DNA of 14,296 nucleotides, from positions 1 to 14,296 of the forward strand of contig JAKFYO010000128.1 in the NCBI GenBank assembly GCA_021730825.1. Direction: 5' to 3'. The notes under the pieces were generated by a model, which searched no databases, was not told the DNA's origin, and was given only the letters and a program-made list of their open reading frames with translations. Source of the DNA: Hyphomicrobiales bacterium. Lineage in GTDB: Bacteria; Pseudomonadota; Alphaproteobacteria; Rhizobiales; Xanthobacteraceae. This document shows, in pieces, positions 13,150 to 14,296 of this stretch (position 1 is its first letter; each line of letters begins with the position of its first letter). The position numbers were made by a program, and so were the translations under genes.

Positions 13150-14296
13150 TTATGATTGAAACGGATTTTGGACCAGAATCGTGTCCTCGCGCTCGGGGCT
13201 GGTCGAAACCAGCGCCACCGGGCAGTCGATCAATTCCTCAATTCTCCGGACATATTTGACCGCCGCCGCAGGCAAATCCGCCCAGGAGCGCGCACCACGG
13301 GTCGAAGACTGCCAGCCCTCGATTTCCTCATAGACCGGCTCGACCTGCGCCTGCGCGCCCTGGCTCGCCGGCAAGTAATCCATATCGTGGCCCTTAAGGC
13401 GATACCCTACGCAAACCTTCAGCGGGTTCAGACCATCCAGCACATCGAGTTTGGTCAGTGCGATGCCCTGAATACCTCCGGTGCGGACGGACTGGCGTAC
13501 AAGTACGGCATCGAACCAGCCGCAGCGGCGCGGACGCCCCGTGACGGTTCCAAATTCGTGGCCGCGTTCGCCAAGCCTTTTCCCGATCTCGTCTTTCAGT
13601 TCGGTCGGAAACGGCCCTTCGCCCACGCGGGTGGTGTAAGCCTTGGTAATGCCGAGCACGTAGCCGACCGCGTTCGGGCCTAAGCCTGAGCCGGTCGCAG
13701 CCTGCGCCGCCACCGTGTTCGAGGAAGTCACGAACGGATAGGTGCCGTGATCGACGTCGAGCAGCGCGCCTTGCGCGCCCTCGAACAGAATCCGGTCGCC
13801 GCGGCGGCGCGCTTCGTCGAGCAAGTGCCACACACGATCCATGAACGGCAGTACGCGCGGCGCAACGGAGAGCAATTCATCACGCAACACTTCGCGCTTC
13901 ACTTCATCCAGCTTCAAACCGCGGCGGATTGCGTTGTGATGATCGAGCAGCCGGTCGAGTTTCGCGTCTAATGTCGCGGGCTCGGCAAGATCCATGAGCC
14001 GGATCGCGCGGCGCCCGACCTTGTCTTCGTAAGCCGGGCCAATGCCGCGCTTGGTGGTGCCGATTTTGAGACCCGGCCCCGCGCCTTCGCGCAATCCGTC
14101 GAGCTCGCGGTGAAGCGAAAGGATCAGCGAAGTATTCTCCGCGACCTTCAAATTCTTCGGCGAAATTTCTACGCCCTGCCCCGTCAAGCGATCGATCTCA
14201 GAGACCAGCGCGTGCGGATCGAGCACAACGCCGTTGCCGATCATGCCGAGCTTGTTCGGACGGACGACGCCGGAAGGCAGCAGCGAAAGCTTGTAG
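13150..14296 (-). CDS. purA: Adenylosuccinate synthetase, 3' part (start beyond window)
   Basis: 382 residues are visible, with the first few dozen missing beyond the right edge. The visible part opens [20 protein letters not shown] and continues [14 protein letters not shown], as in PurA. Other signatures are [71 protein letters not shown], and [13 protein letters not shown] with a following TKLDVLDGL. The enzyme joins IMP and aspartate using GTP to make adenylosuccinate, the first committed step of AMP synthesis, in the cytoplasm. The C-terminus ([16 protein letters not shown]) is complete. The P-loop-like GTP-binding start is off the window and cannot be checked. Confidence 0.97.
   Translation of the reverse strand, partial: YKLSLLPSGVVRPNKLGMIGNGVVLDPHALVSEIDRLTGQGVEISPKNLKVAENTSLILSLHRELDGLREGAGPGLKIGTTKRGIGPAYEDKVGRRAIRLMDLAEPATLDAKLDRLLDHHNAIRRGLKLDEVKREVLRDELLSVAPRVLPFMDRVWHLLDEARRRGDRILFEGAQGALLDVDHGTYPFVTSSNTVAAQAATGSGLGPNAVGYVLGITKAYTTRVGEGPFPTELKDEIGKRLGERGHEFGTVTGRPRRCGWFDAVLVRQSVRTGGIQGIALTKLDVLDGLNPLKVCVGYRLKGHDMDYLPASQGAQAQVEPVYEEIEGWQSSTRGARSWADLPAAAVKYVRRIEELIDCPVALVSTSPEREDTILVQNPFQS

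Overview
This window looks like chromosomal DNA of an alphaproteobacterium, most likely a Hyphomicrobiales (Rhizobiales) member near the Bradyrhizobium/Rhodopseudomonas/Xanthobacteraceae group. I infer this from the high G+C coding style, the purA - membrane protein - rpoH - rluD-like block, an alphaproteobacterial-type RpoH, a HisKA_2-type histidine kinase with a CHASE3 sensor, and a lysine-rich small protein of a kind I associate with this order. I see no insertion sequence, phage gene or CRISPR array. It reads as ordinary chromosome with a few unusual accessory modules.

Layout, left to right. (1) Positions 1-293: 5' part of a zinc-independent NADP-dependent oxidoreductase, minus strand, running off the left edge. 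(2) 480-713: a 77-residue extremely lysine-rich protein on the plus strand, with a likely promoter upstream and an elaborate nested hairpin/terminator block (733-824) downstream. (3) 827-3494, minus strand: a tightly coupled three-gene operon, MoxR-type AAA+ ATPase, then a DUF2201-type metallopeptidase/VWA protein, then a small LCCL-domain protein; both junctions are ATGA overlaps. (4) 3646-6162, minus strand: a CHASE3 membrane histidine kinase followed after 27 bp by a periplasmic sugar-type substrate-binding protein, with no transporter permease or ATPase present. (5) 6430-7215, plus: a fumarylacetoacetate-hydrolase-family protein with a Tat signal. (6) 7257-8408, minus: a small hypothetical protein, a LuxR-type AHL-receptor-like regulator, and tRNA-Glu(CTC). 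(7) 8457-9659, minus: an EamA/DMT transporter and a single-pass membrane protein. (8) 9658-11713, plus: an RluD-type pseudouridine synthase, then rpoH. (9) 11782-14296, minus: purA (start beyond the right edge) followed by a proline/glutamine-rich single-pass membrane protein; it converges on rpoH at a bidirectional terminator.

How they may work together: purA, rluD-like and rpoH are core housekeeping genes (AMP synthesis, ribosome modification, heat-shock sigma factor). The MoxR-VWA-LCCL operon looks like a chaperone-like or effector module of unknown target and is the best candidate for an undescribed system. The kinase plus binding protein probably form a ligand-sensing pair. The LuxR-type regulator has no LuxI synthase here and carries a perfect 16-bp palindrome in its leader, whose half-sites match those of the TraR box.
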